A stretch of 64,000 nt of DNA from Synechocystis sp. PCC 6714 (GCF_000478825.2 NZ_CP007542.1:2294001-2358000), one strand, 5' to 3'; shown: positions 36,271 to 46,361, numbered from the stretch's first letter. Made by a program: numbers and translations. Notes: generated from the letters alone by a model not told the origin.

Positions 36271-37572
36271 CTAGGACAACACCCGGATGACACTGGGAAT
36301 TTCCTTCACCGCCTGTAGTTGGCTAATTTCCCCCAGGGCGGCCCGATAGTTCCCCTCCCGCACATCGTGGGTGACCACCACAATTTCCGCACAGCCGTCG
36401 GTAAAGCCAATTTGCACTAGGGATTCCAAGCTAACCCCATGGTTGCCAAATCCCATACCGAGATGGCCAATCACCCCCGGTACATCGGCACAGAGGAAGC
36501 GACAATAAAAACGGGTGACGAGGTCTTCAATGGGGGACACCTGGCAGTAATGTTGGTGGGTGCAACTGAGCAGGGGATCAAGGGCAGGATTTTCGTCACT
36601 GCTGGTAATGATGCCGACAATGTTAATCACATCGGACACGACGGCACTGGCGGTGGGGCCGGCTCCCGCTCCCCGGCCGTAGAACATCACTTGCCCCAAC
36701 GGATCTCCGGTTACCAATACGCCGTTGTAGACCCCATTGACGCTGGCTAGGGGATGATCCTTGGCAATCAAAGTGGGATGGACCCGCAGTTGCAACGCTT
36801 CCGAGTTTTCGCCGGCATTACCGTTAGCAATGGCCAAAAGTTTAATCACAAAGCCCAATTTATCGGCGTAGGCAATGTCCACTGCACTGACGGATCTAAT
36901 GCCTTCACAGGCCACATCTTCCCGCTTAACCCTGCCGCCAAAACCAAGGGAAGCAAGGATAGCAATTTTGTCCGCCGCATCTAACCCATCTACGTCGGCA
37001 CTGGGGTCCGCTTCGGCATAGCCCAACTTTTGAGCGGCTGCTAACACTTCGTCGAAATCCGCCCCCTCGCTGGTCATGCGGGAAAGAATGTAGTTGGTGG
37101 TGCCATTGAGAATGCCCACAATGCTTTGAATGCGGTTACCCCCCAGGGATTGCTTTAGGGGTTTAATGATGGGAATGCCCCCCCCCACCGCCGCTTCTAG
37201 GAGAACGTAGACACCATGCTGATTGGCCGCTTCATAAATTTCCGCCCCATAGCGGGCAATGACGGCTTTGTTGGCGGTGACAATGTGTTTTTTGTGGGCG
37301 ATCGCCTGGAGGATCAATGATCGAGCGGGTTCCAGTCCCCCCATCAATTCCACCACAATGGCAATGTCGGGATCGGTGACAATGGCTTCTAGGTCTGTGG
37401 TCAATACCTCCGGCGGTAAATTAACCTGGCGGGGTTTATCTAAGGAACGCACCCCCACTGCTTTAACTTCAATGGCTTGGAGCAGGGGACTACGGCCCTG
37501 GGGCTCCTGCAAAATTTCCACTGTGCCGGTGCCGACGGTACCTAGACCGAGTAAACCAATTTTAACTGTCAC
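36271..37572 (-). CDS. hom: Homoserine dehydrogenase
   Basis: A 433-residue enzyme. The NAD(P) fold begins IGLLGLGTVGTGTVEILQ, and VVELMGGLEPARSLILQAI and HIVTANKAVIARYG follow. The catalytic region has AAVGGGIPIIKPLKQSLGGN and ILNGTTNYILSRM, then GYAEADPSADVDGLDAADK. The last 80 residues are an ACT domain (FYCRFLCADVPGVIGHLGMGF) for feedback by threonine. It reduces aspartate semialdehyde to homoserine on the way to threonine and methionine. Divergent from hetI. Confidence 0.97.
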   Translation of the reverse strand: MTVKIGLLGLGTVGTGTVEILQEPQGRSPLLQAIEVKAVGVRSLDKPRQVNLPPEVLTTDLEAIVTDPDIAIVVELMGGLEPARSLILQAIAHKKHIVTANKAVIARYGAEIYEAANQHGVYVLLEAAVGGGIPIIKPLKQSLGGNRIQSIVGILNGTTNYILSRMTSEGADFDEVLAAAQKLGYAEADPSADVDGLDAADKIAILASLGFGGRVKREDVACEGIRSVSAVDIAYADKLGFVIKLLAIANGNAGENSEALQLRVHPTLIAKDHPLASVNGVYNGVLVTGDPLGQVMFYGRGAGAGPTASAVVSDVINIVGIITSSDENPALDPLLSCTHQHYCQVSPIEDLVTRFYCRFLCADVPGVIGHLGMGFGNHGVSLESLVQIGFTDGCAEIVVVTHDVREGNYRAALGEISQLQAVKEIPSVIRVLS

Positions 37573-37699
37573 AATTTTCCTCCCGTTGCCTTTCCTTTCT
37601 TTAGGTTACTGGCGATCGGCTCCCCATTCTATCTGGACTTGGGCAGGTGGCAGAATAGCGAAACTCTTTTATTGTTCAAAACACTGTTTAAACTGATCT

Positions 37700-38449
37700 G
37701 TGTTCCCCCAGCCCCAAATTTGGTTTTGTCCCACCGATCGCCTCTTGCTTTCCGGTTATCAAATTCTATTAAGCCCGGAAGAAATAGCCCGCAGTGAACG
37801 CTACCGACAACCCCAAGATAAACAGCGGTTTTTAACCATGCGGCTGGCGTTAAGGATTATTTTGGCTAGTCAGCTTGAATGTCTGCCCCAGCAATTACAG
37901 TTCACCTATGGCCCCCAAGGTAAGCCGGAGTTAGTGAACAGAGAACGGCGATCGCCATGGTTTAACCTCGCCCACAGTGGTAATTATGGCTTGATTGGTT
38001 TAAGTACAGAGGGGGAAATTGGGGTTGATTTGCAAATCATGGTCCCTAAAGCCCATGGCTTAAAATTAGCTAGACGATTTTTTTCCCTGCAGGAAACCCA
38101 GCAATTGGAAAATTTGCCACCGGGGGAAAGAACTAAACTTTTTTACCAGCTTTGGACGGCCAAGGAGGCATTTTTAAAAGCCACGGGGCAGGGCATCAGC
38201 GGCGGTCTGCACCAAGTTATACCGAGCAAAAATTTAGATCAATATCAATGCTTACCAAGTAACTACGAAACGAAGCAGTGGCAATTATCCAGTCAGCGTT
38301 TATTTGGGAATCAGGCAGATCAGACTGTGAACGATAATTATTGGACGGCGATCGCCTGGCGCACTAATCCGGTCAACAGGCCCCCATCTTCCCCGTGGCC
38401 GACCATTGAACCATTCTCCTGGCCCCGTAACCTTGATTCATTTCTCTAG
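37700..38449 (+). CDS. hetI: 4'-phosphopantetheinyl transferase (Sfp type)
   Basis: A 249-residue protein starting with GTG at 37700. Sfp signatures: FTYGPQGKPEL and WFNLAHSGNYGLIGLS in the N-half; GVDLQIM with the magnesium-binding Asp; and LFYQLWTAKEAFLKATGQGIS with the W-x-x-KEA catalytic motif. It attaches the phosphopantetheine arm to acyl carrier proteins and is the sole such enzyme in many cyanobacteria. The symbol follows the cyanobacterial naming. It lies 127 bases from the divergent hom. Confidence 0.9.
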   Translation: MFPQPQIWFCPTDRLLLSGYQILLSPEEIARSERYRQPQDKQRFLTMRLALRIILASQLECLPQQLQFTYGPQGKPELVNRERRSPWFNLAHSGNYGLIGLSTEGEIGVDLQIMVPKAHGLKLARRFFSLQETQQLENLPPGERTKLFYQLWTAKEAFLKATGQGISGGLHQVIPSKNLDQYQCLPSNYETKQWQLSSQRLFGNQADQTVNDNYWTAIAWRTNPVNRPPSSPWPTIEPFSWPRNLDSFL

Positions 38450-38489
38450 TTTCGTTAACTTAGGCTGGCGGCCTTAATCGTCTGAAACC

Positions 38490-38819
38490 ATGGAAAATCC
38501 TTTGCAAAAAGTAGAAGCGGCCATTAACCATCAAGTTAGTGAAACGGTACGCCAAACCAGCGATAAATTCTATGGCCAGCTAGAAAAAATCGTCCATAAA
38601 GAGTTGACCAGCGATCATTTGGAAAGAATCATTGCTGACGCAGTGGCCCAAACGTTACGGAAGTTAGCTTGGCAGTACTGGTATTTGTTACTAGCCGCCG
38701 TCTGTGGCCTGTTGGTGATCCAGGCCCTACTACTCAGAATGGTGCTCAAAGATACTAATTCTTGTGTGGAATTTGGGCCGGGATCAACCCCCCCATCCCT
38801 AAATACTCCCCAGCGTTAA
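38490..38819 (+). CDS. Hypothetical protein with one membrane helix
   Basis: A 109-residue protein: a charged helical N-terminus (VEAAINHQVSETVRQTSDKF), one membrane segment (YWYLLLAAVCGLLVIQALLL, about residues 67-86), and a short polar tail. Not recognised as any family. It follows hetI after 40 bases on the same strand and converges with pheS. Good codon usage and start context (ACCATGG) support it as real. Confidence 0.6.
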   Translation: MENPLQKVEAAINHQVSETVRQTSDKFYGQLEKIVHKELTSDHLERIIADAVAQTLRKLAWQYWYLLLAAVCGLLVIQALLLRMVLKDTNSCVEFGPGSTPPSLNTPQR

Positions 38820-38832
38820 GAGTTGAGCAGAT

Positions 38833-39828
38833 TTAAAACTGGCGCAGAAAGCGTAAATCACTGTTATAGAGCCGACGAATATCGTCAATTTGGTGTAACA
38901 CCATGGCAAATCTTTCTACCCCAAAGCCCGCCGCAAAGCCGGTGTAAATTTCTGGATCATAGCCCACTGCTTCCATTACGTTGGGGTCCACCATGCCACA
39001 GCCCATCACCTCCAACCATTTCCCTTGCCATTGCACGTCCACTTCCGCCGACGGTTCGGTAAAAGGAAAATAGCTAGCCCGGAAACGGATCGGTAAAGCT
39101 TCTCCGAACATTTGTTTGATAAACGCCTGGATGGTTCCTTTCAAATGGGTGAAAGATAAACCTTTATCGATCGCCAGCAGTTCCACTTGATGGAATACCG
39201 CAGAGTGGGTCGCATCCACCGTATCCCGACGATAAACTCGACCGGGGGCGACAATGCGGATGGGGGGATCGTGCTTCTCCATATAGCGAATTTGCACCGG
39301 AGAAGTGTGGGTGCGGAGCAGGCGGCCATCTTTTAAAAAGAAGGTGTCCTGCATATCCCGGGCGGGGTGGTCAGCGGGGATATTTAATGCTTCAAAGTTG
39401 TAATAATCCGTTTCCACCTGGGGCCCCGTGGCGACGGTGTAGCCCAAGCCCACAAAAATATCCAATACCCGGTCAACGGTGCTATTGAGGGGATGGCGAC
39501 GGCCCTGGGGACGGTAACTGCCCGCCATGGTCACATCTAAGGTTTCCGCCGCGAGTTGGGCCTCGATCGCCGCATTTTGTAGGTTAGTTTTGCGGGATTC
39601 CAAATCATGCTGGAGCGCTTCTTTCACTTCATTGGCGATCGCCCCAAATTTAGGTCTTTCCTCCGCCGAAAGTTTGCCCATGCCCTTGAGAATCAGGGAC
39701 AGTTCCCCTTTTTTGCCCAGATATTGCACCCGTAATTTATCCAACTCATCCAGGTCATCACAACGATTGATCGCCTCCTGGGCAGATTGTTGCAGGGATT
39801 TTAAATCAGCTTCCAAAGAAATAGTCAT
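38833..39828 (-). CDS. pheS: Phenylalanyl-tRNA synthetase alpha subunit
   Basis: About 331 residues from ATG 39828 ([12 protein letters not shown]); the frame extends 12 codons upstream without conserved content. The N-terminal coiled-coil tRNA arm is followed by the class II core: [35 protein letters not shown] (motif 2 start), [14 protein letters not shown] and [21 protein letters not shown] (motif 3). Works with PheT as an (alpha-beta)2 enzyme. Confidence 0.97.
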   Translation of the reverse strand: MTISLEADLKSLQQSAQEAINRCDDLDELDKLRVQYLGKKGELSLILKGMGKLSAEERPKFGAIANEVKEALQHDLESRKTNLQNAAIEAQLAAETLDVTMAGSYRPQGRRHPLNSTVDRVLDIFVGLGYTVATGPQVETDYYNFEALNIPADHPARDMQDTFFLKDGRLLRTHTSPVQIRYMEKHDPPIRIVAPGRVYRRDTVDATHSAVFHQVELLAIDKGLSFTHLKGTIQAFIKQMFGEALPIRFRASYFPFTEPSAEVDVQWQGKWLEVMGCGMVDPNVMEAVGYDPEIYTGFAAGFGVERFAMVLHQIDDIRRLYNSDLRFLRQF

Positions 39829-40031
39829 GGAAAAATATGGGTCTCGTAAATTCTGCCCTAGCAAAGGCCTTGGTGATGGGAATGGATCAAATACTGATTA
39901 GCGCTGGTCAGGTTGATCAACAGGGGACAATCGGTCTTCCCTTGGCCATGGTCGAGACCAACATCGGCCCCACCTAGGAAAAATTGCCCGTTACCGATTC
40001 TACCCCAGCAGAGAGCGGAAATCCTTTGGCA

Positions 40032-40634
40032 TTAAGAGCTAATCCTTGGCACCAGGGGAATTTGCCGTAATTTAACGCCGGGAATGGTGAACTGTTGTTT
40101 GATCTGATTCGGATCTAGGGGAATCGTCTCAGTAAACTTGGACTGGCTTGTGGATAACACCCCCAACACACTCAGGGGCACCTGCAAAAATAGGTTAACC
40201 ATCAGATAGGCGATCGCCCCCAGCAATAAACCTGCCAAACGAATCTGGGGTAAATCCGTCACCCAAGGATAGGCGATCGGGGCAAAATAATACACCAGCC
40301 AGAGCAAACCTAAGCTAATCATTCCCCCCAACAAAGTAATCCACCGTTGCTGTCCTCGTTTGAATAAACTAAGAATTCGCAGTTGGTCTTCCCCCAAACT
40401 ATCCGGGCGTAGAGCAATGATCAACAAACCAAAAATTTCAAAGGGCTTAAACCATTGCATCACCATCACCGGCAACCAGCCCAATACAATTAACAAAATC
40501 AGTTCCACACCATAGGCCGAAAAAGGCGTTCCCACGCCTAAGCCCAGCATCATCACCAATAGGGCCAGGGGCACCACTGCGATGCCTGCTAAATGGATCC
40601 AGAGAAATGGTTCTGCTCGAAAAGATGCGCCCAT
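40032..40634 (-). CDS. Low-complexity-tail-type membrane protein
   Basis: About 200 residues from ATG 40634 (MGASFRAEPFLWIHLAGIAV). The frame runs open to 40775, but the added 47 codons look non-coding and end next to the antitoxin fossil. Five hydrophobic segments follow the SEPFLWIHLAG-like start, which I associate with a cyanobacterial membrane family called low-complexity tail membrane proteins. The C-terminal tail (LDPNQIKQQFTIPGVKLRQI) is short here. Function unknown. Confidence 0.6.
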   Translation of the reverse strand: MGASFRAEPFLWIHLAGIAVVPLALLVMMLGLGVGTPFSAYGVELILLIVLGWLPVMVMQWFKPFEIFGLLIIALRPDSLGEDQLRILSLFKRGQQRWITLLGGMISLGLLWLVYYFAPIAYPWVTDLPQIRLAGLLLGAIAYLMVNLFLQVPLSVLGVLSTSQSKFTETIPLDPNQIKQQFTIPGVKLRQIPLVPRISS

Positions 40635-40771
40635 GGTTTCAATGCCTAATTGCTGGTCTGACGGTGGTGTTGCACTGTGACCAATAATACCAAATTGCCC
40701 TGGTTCCGAACTTTTTTTGTCAAGTCTTATTTTTTCAAAAAATCTCCAAATAATATTAAAAATTTTTAATT

Positions 40772-41015
40772 TCAATCGGTTGAGTCATTTTCTAGCCCTT
40801 CCCCAAATTGAGATAGTAGTATTGTTTGACCTGTCATTGCTCCATGCCACCCCTGGCGAAAGTCTGATATTGTTTCTTGCTTAGTAAAATCTTATGTTGG
40901 CCCTGGGATTAGTACGATAATTTCTACTCGACTATTTTTTATTATTCAGTAGCGGACTGTCTAGAGTGATTTGTCCTTGATCATTAATAGTTGCCATTGT
41001 TTTAAGTGCTTTCAT
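40772..41015 (-). pseudogene. Decayed type II antitoxin gene
   Basis: From ATG 41015, behind a good ribosome site (GAGGAAG), the minus strand reads MKALKTMATINDQGQITLDS and stops after 27 codons at a six-A run (40935-40940). Removing one A restores NSRVEIIVLIPGPT. An in-frame TAA follows, then FRQGWHGAMTGQTILLSQF and a tail ending at 40772. This is the pattern of the small cyanobacterial antitoxins with an I-N-x-x-G-x-I-x-L-D start and a FRQGW-x-x-AMTG end. One frameshift and one stop codon make it a pseudogene. No toxin gene follows; the next gene on this strand is the membrane protein. Confidence 0.72.
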
Positions 41016-41333
41016 GTTTTTCTTCCTCATTTTAAAAATTTACTTGATTTTAATGGCTGTGTATTTTTCGGGAGTTTATCCAAGATAAATACTTTATTTA
41101 ATGCCTGCTTAGGATGTAGTTTATTCTCCAACGTCAGACTCCTTGAAGTTACATATAAAATCTTGTAGTTTGAACATAGTTATCTTATTCAATCTATCTA
41201 TCATCTGGTTATCCTAGTTTTTAGAACAAGGATCTGAATGATTAGTTAACTATGGGTCTTCGGCTGTCCAACGGACTATTCCCTCAAAGCTCCGTGCGAT
41301 AATGGGTAACTGACCCATGCCAAAGTAAAAACC
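41016..41333. other. A/T-rich intergenic region
   Basis: 318 bases between the antitoxin fossil and the radical SAM gene, poor in G+C and without HIP1. It must hold the promoter of the radical SAM gene. No RNA gene, further fossil or repeat was recognised. Confidence 0.4.
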
Positions 41334-43931
41334 ATGTCAGTGCCCGTCGAAACCTTGATTAATGCCGAGATCCATAAACCTGCCCGGTATCTAGGCAACG
41401 AATTGGGGGCTGTGCATAAGAACTGGGACAGGGCCACAGTGCGTTGGGTGTTGACCTATCCCGAAGTTTACGAACTGGGGGCTTCTAACCTGGGGCATAT
41501 TTTGCTCTACAACATCATCAACGCTCAACCCCGGCAATTGTGTGATCGTACCTATCTCCCCGCCGCTGATTTAGCCGCCAAGCTAAAGGAAACTAATACT
41601 CCTTTATTTGCCCTAGAATCCCGTCGTTACCTGCCAGAATTTGACATTTTAGGCTTTAGTTTGAGCTATGAACTAGGGGCCACTAATATTTTGGAAATGT
41701 TGCAATTGGCCCAGATTCCTCTCACTTGGCAAGCAAGAAAAAATGGGGATTATCCGCTAATTTTTGCCGGGGGACAAACTGCGACTTCCAACCCGGAACC
41801 CTACGCCGACTTTTTTGATTTTATTGCCCTAGGAGACGGGGAAGAATTATTGCCAGAAATTGGCTTGGTGCTAGAAGAAGGCAAACTAAAAGGATTAACC
41901 AAAGAAGATTTATTACTGGATTTGGCACAAGTGCCAGGGGTTTATGTGCCCCGCTTTTACGATATGGCCGATGATGGTTCCGTCCATCCAAATCGAGATG
42001 ATGTACCAAGTAAAATTCTGCGGCGGGTAGCCACTCCCATTCCGGCCTACTCCATTGGTTTAGTACCCTTAATTGAAACTGTCCACGATCGCCTCACGGT
42101 GGAAATTCGTCGGGGTTGCACCAGGGGCTGTCGTTTTTGCCAACCGGGGATGTTAACTCGGCCCGCCAGGGATGTGGAACCGGAAGCGGTGATCGATGCC
42201 ATTGAAACCGGTATTCGGCAAACGGGCTATAACGAATTTTCTTTGCTTTCCCTCAGTTGTTCCGATTATTTAGCTTTACCGGCGGTGGGACTGGAAATCA
42301 GAAATCGTCTCAAAAATGAAAATATTGCCCTCACTTTGCCCAGCCAACGGGTGGATCGGTTTGATGAAAACATTGCCAATATTTTGGGGGGAACTCGTCA
42401 AGGTAGTTTGACCTTTGCACCGGAAGCAGGCACCCAAAGGTTGCGGGACGTGATTAACAAAGGTTTAACCAACGAAGAATTACTGCGGGGGATTAAAACG
42501 GCCGTGGAACAGGGTTGGGACAAAATCAAACTCTATTTCATGATTGGCCTGCCGGGGGAAACCGATGTCGATGTCCTGGGCATTGTGGAAACAGTGCAAT
42601 GGTTGCGCCAGGAATGTCGTTTGCCGAAACGTCGAGCTTTGGATTTTAATCTGACTATTTCCAACTTCACCCCCAAACCCCATACCCCTTTCCAATGGCA
42701 TTCCGTTTCCACCAGTGAGTTTCGCCGTAAGCAGGATTTATTAAAACAAGCTTTCAAAGGCATGCGGGGGGTCAAAGTTAACTACACTGATGTCCGCATT
42801 TCCGCCATGGAGGATTTCGTCGGTCGAGGCGATCGCCGTTTGAGTCAAGTGGTACGTCGGGCCTGGGAATTGGGGGCGGGCATGGATGCCTGGTGGGAAA
42901 GTTTAGACAAAGCCTATGGAGCCTGGGCCCAGGCGATCGAAGAAGCGGATTTAACCTGGAAATATCGCCTGGTGGAAGACGGAGAATGGAACATTTTCCA
43001 TGGGGATACTCCGGACGAAAACGTCTATGATGCCCCCCTACCCTGGGATCACCTCGATACAGGCATTGATAAAACCTGGCTCAAAAACGATTTGTTTAAA
43101 GCCCTAGAAGCGGCCACCGTCCCCGACTGTTCCTTCGATGGTTGTTCCCATTGCGGCGTTTGTGGGGTGGATTTTGGCCATAACATCATTGCTCCCGTAC
43201 CCCCTATTCCCGTTTTTGATGGAGACTTTAAACCCAACACTGACCGAGTGCAACGGCTCCGGGTTTGGTTTGGCAAGCAAAATTCCATGGCGTTAGTTAG
43301 TCACCTGGATTTGGTACGCCTATTTGATCGGGCCATGCGTCGTACAGGTTTACCTATTGCCTTCACTGGGGGATTCCATCCCGGCCCCAGAATTTCCATT
43401 GCCAATGCTTTACCTTTGGGTTCCAGTAGTAGCGGAGAAATTGTCGATTTTGATCTGACAGAAATGCTTGATCCTGAAGAGTTTCAGCAACGATTAACCA
43501 CCGTTTTGCCGCCAGATTTACCTCTTTATCGGGTGGAAGAAGTGGATCCCAAATCTCCAGCGGTGACGCAATTATTGGCCCAAGCCCGTTATCAAGTGCA
43601 GTTAATAACCGAAGAATCGGTGGCATTGACCCAATGGCAAGCTTGGACGGCAGAAATTCTCGCTCGGCAGGAAATATTGTGGGAAAAGACGACTAAACGG
43701 GGCAAAAAAGTTACCCTCAATTTACGGGAGCAGTTGCTTGATTTGTCTCTCCTGGCAATGACACCAGAGGGCATCACTGTGGATTACACTGGAACCTGCC
43801 GTAATGATGGCACCCAGCTACAACCCCGCAATTTGGCCTATTTGTTTGAGCAGGTAAGTGGAGTTAGTATGCAATTAGGGCACATCCATCGTCAGGGGTT
43901 GGTGCTCGACAAACATGAACAAGAAATATGA
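41334..43931 (+). CDS. B12-binding-type radical SAM protein with DUF2344 (TIGR03960 family)
   Basis: An 865-residue protein. N-terminal cobalamin-binding-like region (about residues 30-200) with IFAGGQTATSNPEPYADFFD. Radical SAM core with RRGCTRGCRFCQPGM (CxxxCxxC, near residue 260), FAPEAGTQRLRDVINKGLTN and KLYFMIGLPGETD. A cysteine-rich linker C-SFDGCSHCGVCG follows near residue 600. The C-terminal DUF2344 part (about 640-860) begins LRVWFGKQNSMALVSHLDLVR. Cyanobacteria and others carry this two-domain form; the modified substrate (possibly tRNA) is unknown. Confidence 0.88.
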   Translation: MSVPVETLINAEIHKPARYLGNELGAVHKNWDRATVRWVLTYPEVYELGASNLGHILLYNIINAQPRQLCDRTYLPAADLAAKLKETNTPLFALESRRYLPEFDILGFSLSYELGATNILEMLQLAQIPLTWQARKNGDYPLIFAGGQTATSNPEPYADFFDFIALGDGEELLPEIGLVLEEGKLKGLTKEDLLLDLAQVPGVYVPRFYDMADDGSVHPNRDDVPSKILRRVATPIPAYSIGLVPLIETVHDRLTVEIRRGCTRGCRFCQPGMLTRPARDVEPEAVIDAIETGIRQTGYNEFSLLSLSCSDYLALPAVGLEIRNRLKNENIALTLPSQRVDRFDENIANILGGTRQGSLTFAPEAGTQRLRDVINKGLTNEELLRGIKTAVEQGWDKIKLYFMIGLPGETDVDVLGIVETVQWLRQECRLPKRRALDFNLTISNFTPKPHTPFQWHSVSTSEFRRKQDLLKQAFKGMRGVKVNYTDVRISAMEDFVGRGDRRLSQVVRRAWELGAGMDAWWESLDKAYGAWAQAIEEADLTWKYRLVEDGEWNIFHGDTPDENVYDAPLPWDHLDTGIDKTWLKNDLFKALEAATVPDCSFDGCSHCGVCGVDFGHNIIAPVPPIPVFDGDFKPNTDRVQRLRVWFGKQNSMALVSHLDLVRLFDRAMRRTGLPIAFTGGFHPGPRISIANALPLGSSSSGEIVDFDLTEMLDPEEFQQRLTTVLPPDLPLYRVEEVDPKSPAVTQLLAQARYQVQLITEESVALTQWQAWTAEILARQEILWEKTTKRGKKVTLNLREQLLDLSLLAMTPEGITVDYTGTCRNDGTQLQPRNLAYLFEQVSGVSMQLGHIHRQGLVLDKHEQEI

Positions 43932-44007
43932 TTTTTTTCAGGATGAGACTCAGAAGACTGCCCTGAGTTTGTAACAAAAATTGTTATTGATATACCAAAA
44001 TTTTTGC

Positions 44008-44013
44008 TATACT
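44008..44013 (+). promoter_or_regulatory. Possible -10 element of the Argonaute gene
   Basis: TATACT, with a TTGATA at 43987-43992 that is 15 bases upstream (short spacing), lies about 105 bases before the Argonaute ATG in an A/T-rich leader. No clear ribosome-binding site precedes ATG 44118. Weak evidence. Confidence 0.3.
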
Positions 44014-44117
44014 TCTGTCCTAAAGAGCATCATACGAAAAGTTTTTGCATAGTCCTTAGCTATTCTTACGGAAATGTTTTGCAAGCTCTAGTTCCATAAA
44101 ATCTTTAAACTATCAGT

Positions 44118-46313
44118 ATGAATTTATTGGCAAGGATCGAGAAGACTTCTGTTGTTTTAAATCACTTTTTTGTGAAAAATTTAGACAAGGAAGATTTATG
44201 CTTTCATGAGTATCAGTGTAAATTTTCTCAACCTCCTCAACAAGGAGATGAACAACGAGCTATTTCCAGTATTTGTTACAAGGTAGGTGTTACTGCCGTT
44301 AGATTAGGTAGTCGTATTATTACGAAGGAAGAAGTCAGTTGTGAAAAAATGAAGGGTAGTAGTTGGAAATTAGTAAAAATGAGCGATAGAGAACTAAGCT
44401 GTGAGGATAATCTTCAAAGAAAAGCTATCGAAATCTTTGAACGCAAAATACTAGAGAAACAATTAAAATATTTTAATAAGACTGCTATTGAAAAAGCAAC
44501 TGAAGGCGGATTGATTTGGTGGATAAGAGATCAACATGGTGTAGAAAAGTTTGGGAACGGATGGGAAGTACATAGGGGTAGAAAGATAGATGTTGTTATT
44601 GATTCAGATAAGAATCTGTACCTAGAGATTGACATACACCATCGATTTTATACCCCATGGACACTTCATCAATGGCTAGAGAATTACCCTGATATTCCCA
44701 TCAACTATGTCAGGAATACATACAAAGACCAAAATAATAATTACATCAGTTGGCAGTATGAAGAAGTTTCTGAACAATCACCGCAAGAAACCATAGTAGA
44801 AGGATTAGGTATTAGCCTGGCAGATTACCACCGCAATAACGGAGCTAGTGAAGAAGAAATAAGTTCTATTGTTGTGTATGTCAGACGAGCAGATAGATGG
44901 AATAGTAAAAGCGTGGCGCATTTATCTAAAAGATTGTCGCCAAGTTTAACGATGGAAATGTTAGCAAATATTTCTGAGCAGGGAAAGGATAGTAAAGAAA
45001 TCAAAGATGTTTTTGGTTTGATTAGAAAAAAATTAGATGATCGCTTGAAGGAATCTAAAGCGACGGCGAAATATATTATAAGTCAGGTTTATGGTATTCC
45101 TAGAGAAACTGAGCCTCTAAGGGTTGATGGATACGTTATGCCAAAAGCAAAATTGCTAGCACTCAACGGTCAGGAAGTAGATATAGTTGCAAAGGTCAGA
45201 TATAAAGGATGCGCTAAAATAGGAGAAACAAAATTTGGCTGTCTTAATCTTTTCAATGAAAAGCATCAATATCCCGAAGAGGTTAGTAAATGCTTATTAG
45301 ACATAGAAAAAAATAGCCATACAAAGATAAAAATAAATTCTTATCGCGCACAACAAGATTTCCCTGACAGTGAATTAGAGCAACAAATGTTTTGGCAAAA
45401 ATGGTCTGATGAGGGAATAAAAACAGTTTTAGTGGTCATGGACTGGTCGCCAAATGAACGTAAACAAAAAATCCGAGTACAGGCACTACAGGCAGGAATA
45501 GCCACTCAATTTATTGTCCCTAAGCCAAAAGCTGATCCATACAAAGCATTGAATGTTGTATTGGGACTTTTATGTAAAGCTGGGTGGCAACCTGTGCGCC
45601 TGGCGCCTTTGCAGTACGATGAAACCGCCGATTTAATTATTGGTTTTGATACTGGAACAAATCGAGAACTCTATTATGGCACTTCTGCTTTTGCAGTTCT
45701 TGCAGATGGGCAAAGCTTGGGCTGGGAGTTACCTGATATTCAAAGAGGAGAAAGCTTTTCTGGAAAAGCGATTTGGCAAACAGTATCTAAGCTAGTTCTT
45801 AAATTTCACCAAAGTTGTAAGCGTTATCCCAAGAAATTACTTCTAATGCGAGACGGATTAGTTCAAGAAGGCGAATTTCAACAAACTATAGAGGAGCTTG
45901 TCAAGAGCAATATAGCAGTGGATGTTGTTGGAGTTCGTAAAAGTGGGACAGCTAGAATGGGGCAGGAAATCATCCAAGACAATGGAGAAGTCGCATATCG
46001 TGATGCCAGAGTTGGTACTGTTATTTTTGCCCGAAAAGAAAGGTCATTCACGATAGTAACAAGTCAGCCAGTTACAGCCCAAATCGGTAGCGCAAAACCC
46101 TTACGAGTAGTTCATGAATATGGTAACACCTCTTTGGATTTGCTCGCTTTGCAAACTTATCAACTCACTCAACTGCACCCTGCTAGTGGTTTTCGGTCCT
46201 GTCGCCTACCTTGGGTGCTACATCTTGCAGACAGAAGTAGTAAGGAGTTTCAACGCCTAGGACAAATTAGTATCTTGCAAAACATCAGCCGTGAAAAACT
46301 AATTGCTGTCTAG
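44118..46313 (+). CDS. Long prokaryotic Argonaute (pAgo) with intact PIWI catalytic tetrad
   Basis: A 731-residue protein. The PIWI domain (about 500-731) shows IIGFDTGTNREL (D511), DIQRGESFSG (E545), LLLMRDGLVQEG (D579) and LPWVLHLADRSS (D705, H702 nearby). Spacings 34-34-126 match an active DEDX tetrad (34-34-114 in Thermus thermophilus Ago). The MID-like part (about 400-500) ends TQFIVPKPKADPYKALNVVLG, LLCKAGWQPVRLAP. The N-terminal 400 residues (N and PAZ-like) diverge. pAgos use short guides to bind or cut invading nucleic acid. A-rich codons contrast with neighbours, suggesting acquisition. An MNT-HEPN pair follows. Confidence 0.9.
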   Translation: MNLLARIEKTSVVLNHFFVKNLDKEDLCFHEYQCKFSQPPQQGDEQRAISSICYKVGVTAVRLGSRIITKEEVSCEKMKGSSWKLVKMSDRELSCEDNLQRKAIEIFERKILEKQLKYFNKTAIEKATEGGLIWWIRDQHGVEKFGNGWEVHRGRKIDVVIDSDKNLYLEIDIHHRFYTPWTLHQWLENYPDIPINYVRNTYKDQNNNYISWQYEEVSEQSPQETIVEGLGISLADYHRNNGASEEEISSIVVYVRRADRWNSKSVAHLSKRLSPSLTMEMLANISEQGKDSKEIKDVFGLIRKKLDDRLKESKATAKYIISQVYGIPRETEPLRVDGYVMPKAKLLALNGQEVDIVAKVRYKGCAKIGETKFGCLNLFNEKHQYPEEVSKCLLDIEKNSHTKIKINSYRAQQDFPDSELEQQMFWQKWSDEGIKTVLVVMDWSPNERKQKIRVQALQAGIATQFIVPKPKADPYKALNVVLGLLCKAGWQPVRLAPLQYDETADLIIGFDTGTNRELYYGTSAFAVLADGQSLGWELPDIQRGESFSGKAIWQTVSKLVLKFHQSCKRYPKKLLLMRDGLVQEGEFQQTIEELVKSNIAVDVVGVRKSGTARMGQEIIQDNGEVAYRDARVGTVIFARKERSFTIVTSQPVTAQIGSAKPLRVVHEYGNTSLDLLALQTYQLTQLHPASGFRSCRLPWVLHLADRSSKEFQRLGQISILQNISREKLIAV

Positions 46314-46361
46314 CAAATATACAAAAAAAGAGGAATTACAAGCCCTAGGATTAAAACTCAC

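Noticed and set aside
40971-41168. 65-codon plus-strand frame before the radical SAM gene
   Set aside because: It is antisense to the antitoxin fossil at its start, with no ribosome site and a composition that looks random.
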